Of a stretch of DNA of 64,000 bases, positions 59,819 through 64,000 are shown piece by piece. The notes under the pieces are model-generated. The model was not told the origin of the DNA and did no database searches. It saw only the letters and a list, made by a program, of their open reading frames with translations. Positions within the stretch are counted from its first letter, which is position 1; each line of letters begins with the position of its first letter. The stretch spans positions 650,669-714,668 of the forward strand of contig JXTC01000111.1 in the NCBI GenBank assembly GCA_002914845.1, read 5' to 3'. The position numbers and the translations under genes are program-made. Source of the DNA: Trema orientale. Lineage: Eukaryota; Streptophyta; Magnoliopsida; Rosales; Cannabaceae.

Positions 59819-60101
59819 GGAATGTGAATAAAAATAGAAGAAATCAACTATGCAATAAGAATAAAAACAAAAGAAAAAAAAAAGAAAAAAGGAAAAGCGG
59901 TTGAAAAAAAAGGTTTAACTCAACTCATCTTAATCTTTTAAGTCATAAATAGCTTATATTTATATAGGATTTAATTTAATTAATTTTTTTTGGTAAAATC
60001 ACTAATATTATTATAACCATCAGATTAAAATCTAATGGCCCAAATTAGAGTAACTATCTTAGAACAAAAATAAAAATCTCCATAAAAACAAATATTCCAC
60101 T

Positions 60102-61730
60102 GGAGATTTTTGTTTTTCTCCATGGATTGGTACTTTGACCAAATTGAAAATGATTTGCTATTATTACAAGTCATTTTTACCTACAACTATTCCATTCTAA
60201 TTCTTTAGAAAATCCTCTTTCCATTAATGTAGGAATAACTTTTTTAGAATGATTTTTTAAGGTAAGGAAAAAGTTTTGACAAAAAATACTTGTATCTAAT
60301 AGTTTTATACATCCTATTAATTTTGTTCCTTAGAATAAATATTCCGGTTGTTGTTTTTTTTTTAGAAATATATACTGTTATTTTTTTTTAAAGAAGAATA
60401 TACAGTTAGTTTTTTTAAGGGAATATGTACACTTAGTTTTGAAATCATAAAAATGAAGGAATGACTTTTTTAAGGAAATTGTTTTTGATAATAGACTTAT
60501 GTATACAGTTAGTTTTTCTTTTTCTTTTTTTTGAGAATATATAGTACGGTTCTTTTTTTTTTTTTAAGAAATATATACCGTTTATATATACACTTAGTTT
60601 TGAAATTATAAAAATGAAGGAATGACTTTTTAGGGAAATTTTTTTTGATAATAGACTTATGCATACAGTTAGTTTTTTTTTTTTTAAGAATATATAGTAT
60701 GGTTTTTTTTTTTTTTTTTAGAAATATATTCAGTTTGTTTTTTTTTTTTGAGAAATATATATGGTTAGGTTCTTTTTTTTATAGAAATATATACGTGTTA
60801 GTTTTACATCTACATACGATATTAATGAGATTATATCATAAAACTATCTATATATATTGTTGTATTCATTTATTATTTATTATTCATTACTTATTTATTA
60901 TTGTTATTTTTTATTATTATTATGATTATTTTGTAAGAAGTGCTATCCTATTTTAAAACAAGTCTACATATAAAATAAAAAAATTAAGGTAATTAAATAT
61001 ATAAAAGAATTTATCGACTAAATATAAGTCATACAACTTTAAAACTATATAAAAAAAAAATTATCAACATAAGTTATAAAACTTCAAACCTTTAAAAAAA
61101 AAAGAAAAGAATTTATCAACTAAATATAAGTTATGCAACTTCAAATCTTTAAAAAGAGAGAATTTACTGATTAAATATAAATTATATGACTTCAAAACTT
61201 TAGGGGGGGAAGGGAGGAGAGGGGAGAGAGAGAGAAAGAATTTATCGACTAAACATAAGTTATACGACTTCAAACTAAACATAAGTTATACGATTTCAAA
61301 ACATAAACTAGTTAACCTAGGAAAAACAAAAGTGTGCAGGAACAATTTTTAATTTCAATAAAGAAAGAAAATTATACTGACATATAATTTGTAATAACAA
61401 TGATGAATATATTATTATAGGAATAAATATGTTATTCTTTATCTATATGTGATAAGGAATGAGAATAAAAATATAAGAATCAACGATAGAATAGGAATGA
61501 AAATAAAAAGAAAGAAAAGGAAAAGGGATTCAAAAAAAATAACCTGTCCAACTCATAGGTTACAAATATGTTACTAATTTTTTGAGTCATATAAATAACT
61601 TTCTGTATTTATATATACGTATTAATTAGATTTTTTTTTTACAAAATTACTAATATTAATATAATCATTAGATCAGAATCCGATGACCCAAATTAGAGTA
61701 CCCATTTATGGAGAAAAGCAAAAATTTCTA
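60102..61730. mobile_element. Non-autonomous DNA element, GATGGGTACTTTGACCAAGT family, copy B
   Basis: The left end GGAGATTTTTGTTTTTCTCC, ATGGATTGGTACTTTGACC pairs with the right end AGTACCCATTTATGGAGAAA, GCAAAAATTTCTATTG. It follows copy A after about 20 bp in the same orientation. The interior has T-runs (60350-60790) and repeated TATAAAAATGAAGGAATGAC (about 60445 and 60608), then ACATAAGTTATA-CGACTTCAAA repeats (61000-61300). The frame at 60645-60956 is low-complexity Phe/Tyr and is not a gene. Confidence 0.6.
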
Positions 61731-62583
61731 TTGAAATATCACTCATATGTTTATATATATATATATATTAATGATCGAAGTTGTTTTATAATAGGGAATT
61801 TTTAAATTTATTGCTCAGTATTGCAGCAAAGACTTTATAAAATACAGAATTATGTTTTCCATTTAAATAAAAGATTTGGTCACGATCTTTCTCAGAAGAA
61901 GCAAACTTATAAGTATATTCCGTCCGGCACGCCCTCTTATCTGATAGTATACATGGTCATATGCACTTCCGTCGATACACACGATGCATGCATGAAATAC
62001 TGAAATATCCTAAGTATAAACCATATCCTGATGCGTTGAATAAATACAATGAATGCATGTATCAAATAAATAAACTACACAGACGCCAACTTTAAAAGCT
62101 AATGACATGAGTGGCATTTTTTTTTTTTTTTAATTTCTCGGATGAAACTGATTTTTTTCCTCACTCTTAACTCTTTCGATATCAAGCAATTCATAATATA
62201 TATTCCATTTTTACATGCTCATCAATTAATTATTTGGATTACATGAAGTATATGAAAAATAATATAATGATAACAACAACAATAACAAACGCATGCAGTA
62301 CAACACTTTTTCCAGACCAAATATTGACAAATTAAATTTTAGTATTTTTAGTACAGGCACGTGCCTTCTCATTCCGCTGATTATCTGAAATCGTGAAGAA
62401 ATTATATTAATTAATACATATACATTGAGCATGACTGAAACATATGATTAGCAATTAATTGTAGTTACAAATATGCACGTTTAACACTAAAAAATAATTG
62501 ATATGCAGGTTTAATTACTTCGCTTTTTTTTAAAAAAAAATTTGAATTCTTCTAATTTTATAATAATTATCAATTCTACACGG

Positions 62584-63121
62584 GTTAATTACATTTTTAT
62601 GCCTTGTATTTTGATTGTTTGTTTAATTTATACCTTACGTTTTGGGTATTATCAATATTGACTTTCAGATTTAAAATTTGTAACAAATTTATACACTCTC
62701 TATATCAAACACCAATTTTGACCATTATATTTACCAAAATACACTTAAAAGTTTAAATATATATATATATTTTTTAAAAAGTCAGATTTAAAACATACAT
62801 AAAATTTATAAAGTTTTCTTTTAATAATATTTAATTTTTGTTAGTTTTTGCTCTTTTTTAAATATTTGTTCTTTTAGTTATTAATTTTAATGAGTTTCAA
62901 AATATATATTCTCAAATTTTCAAAGGGTTTCAAAATATATATTCTCAAAGTTTCAAAGGGTATTTTGGACTAAATGATCAAAATTGGTGTTGGCTCTAAA
63001 GAATATATAAATTTATTACAAGTTTCAAATTTAAATGTGAATGTTAATAATAACCAAAACGTATGCAAGTTATGAATTGAATAAATAGTCAAAATGTAAG
63101 GTATAAAAATATAATTATTTC
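62584..63121. mobile_element. Foldback element, arms about 165 bp
   Basis: The left arm GGTTAATTACATTTTTATGC, CTTACGTTTTGGGTATTAT, AATTTGTAACAAATTTATA, ACACCAATTTTGACCAT pairs with the right arm ATGATCAAAATTGGTGTT, TATAAATTTATTACAAGTTT, AATAACCAAAACGTATG, GTATAAAAATATAATTA. The loop has two copies of TTTCAAAATATATATTCTCA (62894 and about 62927). No frame. Confidence 0.75.
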
Positions 63122-63313
63122 ATTCCACAATGATAGATCTATCATCTTATTGTTATATAGGGTTTGGTGGTTTCCAACCTCATGTTATTTTGTGCTAGCT
63201 AGGTAATTTTTTCAAGTCTTGTAACGAAATTGAATAACTTAATTTTGATTATCTTTACTATTTTGTAGAGTCATAGAAAAAAAGGGAGGTCCAATTTCCA
63301 ATTCTTCTTTCTT

Positions 63314-63610
63314 CACTACCAAAATCTTTGCTTTCGGTCATAACAAAATTTGTGACTAAAAGTAAAAAATTCGTCACCAAAAGAATGTAATCATAATTAG
63401 GTCGTGACTAAAAAATCTGTGGCTAAAAGTTTTTATTACAAAAAATGTAATTTATTGTAACTAAATATATTTTTATTCATAAATAATTTCATAAATATAT
63501 ATAAAAGGTTGTGACTAAAAGTACATTACTTATAACTTGTGACTAAATACTATTTTTAGTTACAAAATTTTTTTTATTGTGATTAAAGGTCATTTTAGTC
63601 AGAGATGGAA
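63314..63610 (+). mobile_element. CACTA-type element, left end with subterminal repeats
   Basis: CACTACCAAAATCTTTG at 63314 is a CACTA-superfamily terminus. It is followed by dense GTGACTAAAAGT, GTCACCAAAAG and TTAGTTACAAAATT subterminal motifs up to about 63600. I could not place a matching right terminus or 3-bp duplication, so only the left end is claimed. Confidence 0.6.
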
Positions 63611-64000
63611 GCACTTTGTTGCTTAGTGGGGGCTCGATTTTATATTTTCTTTTTTAAAAAGCCAAAAATATTATGTGTATATATATATATATAATGTTTT
63701 AGCATAAATTATATGAAAAGCCATCACTAAAAAATAGAGAAATTATTGAATAGCCCCACAAAATAGATAAAATATAAAGGGTTTATATTTGTACTCCCGA
63801 ATGACATAAAAATACCTTTATTTTTAAAAAATGTTAATATATATTTATCCCTATGTAAAAAGACCAAAATATACAGTTTTATATATCTTTTAAATACAGT
63901 TTTATATATCTTTTAATTAGATGTATGATAATTTATCCTCCCTAATTACACTCCATCGTATTACAATTAAAAATCTTTGGTAAACTTTCTCCATAAGCAC

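Larger units (their letters stand above)
58949..60080. mobile_element. Non-autonomous DNA element, GATGGGTACTTTGACCAAGT family, copy A
   Basis: The left end GGAGAGTTTTCAATAGAAAA, then GGATGGGTACTTTGACCAAG and GAAAATGATTTGTAATAG, pairs with the right end AATTAGAGTAACTATC, AAAATAAAAATCTCC. The interior is A/T-rich with internal duplications (see 59364 and 59716). No transposase is seen. Confidence 0.6.

Noticed and set aside
60645-60956. 103-codon plus-strand frame rich in Phe, Tyr and Ile
   Set aside because: It lies inside the T-run region of a non-autonomous element; the residues simply reflect TTT and TAT repeats.

Overview
This is a 64-kb piece of AT-rich plant nuclear DNA, almost certainly from a eudicot. 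Genes carry canonical GT-AG introns. Plant gene families are present (an ABCG half-size transporter and a prenylcysteine methylesterase). The intergenic space is full of small non-autonomous transposons, tRNA-derived SINEs, AT microsatellites and retroelement debris. The species cannot be named from the sequence.

Four protein-coding genes can be supported, all between 11.3 and 27.7 kb. (1) 11349-15339 (+) encodes a five-exon, 694-residue half-size ABC transporter that closely matches ABCG21/WBC21. (2) 16603-16909 (+) and (3) 22444-22738 (+) encode two tiny Lys/Ala/Pro-rich proteins of 53 and 62 residues. They share an MAS-K-EK start, a phase-0 intron directly after a KKK triplet, and a TATA box about 110 bp before the ATG. 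(4) 27613-23162 (-) is an eleven-exon, 488-residue isoprenylcysteine alpha-carbonyl methylesterase (ICME family), whose full reading frame closes across all ten introns. Genes 3 and 4 converge, with about 420 bp between stop codons.

The flanks (1-11 kb and 28-64 kb) contain no gene I can support. They hold: a MITE family with a CAATCCAGTAGGTA-type end (about six copies, one split by a later insertion); three hAT-type elements with 8-bp target duplications (perfect in two, 7/8 in the third); a PIF/Harbinger-type MITE with TTA duplications; a Mutator-type MITE with a perfect 9-bp duplication; four long palindromic (foldback) elements that would transcribe into long hairpins; two SINEs; a decayed LINE RNase H tail; a decayed MULE transposase zinc knuckle; CACTA-like subterminal repeats; and two diverged copies of a 2.5-3 kb retroelement-like repeat.

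No defence, toxin or virus-like system was seen. The most interesting unexplained items are the pair of micro-proteins and the foldback elements. All exon calls come from reading splice sites and frames by eye and by homology to remembered family features; no search was run.
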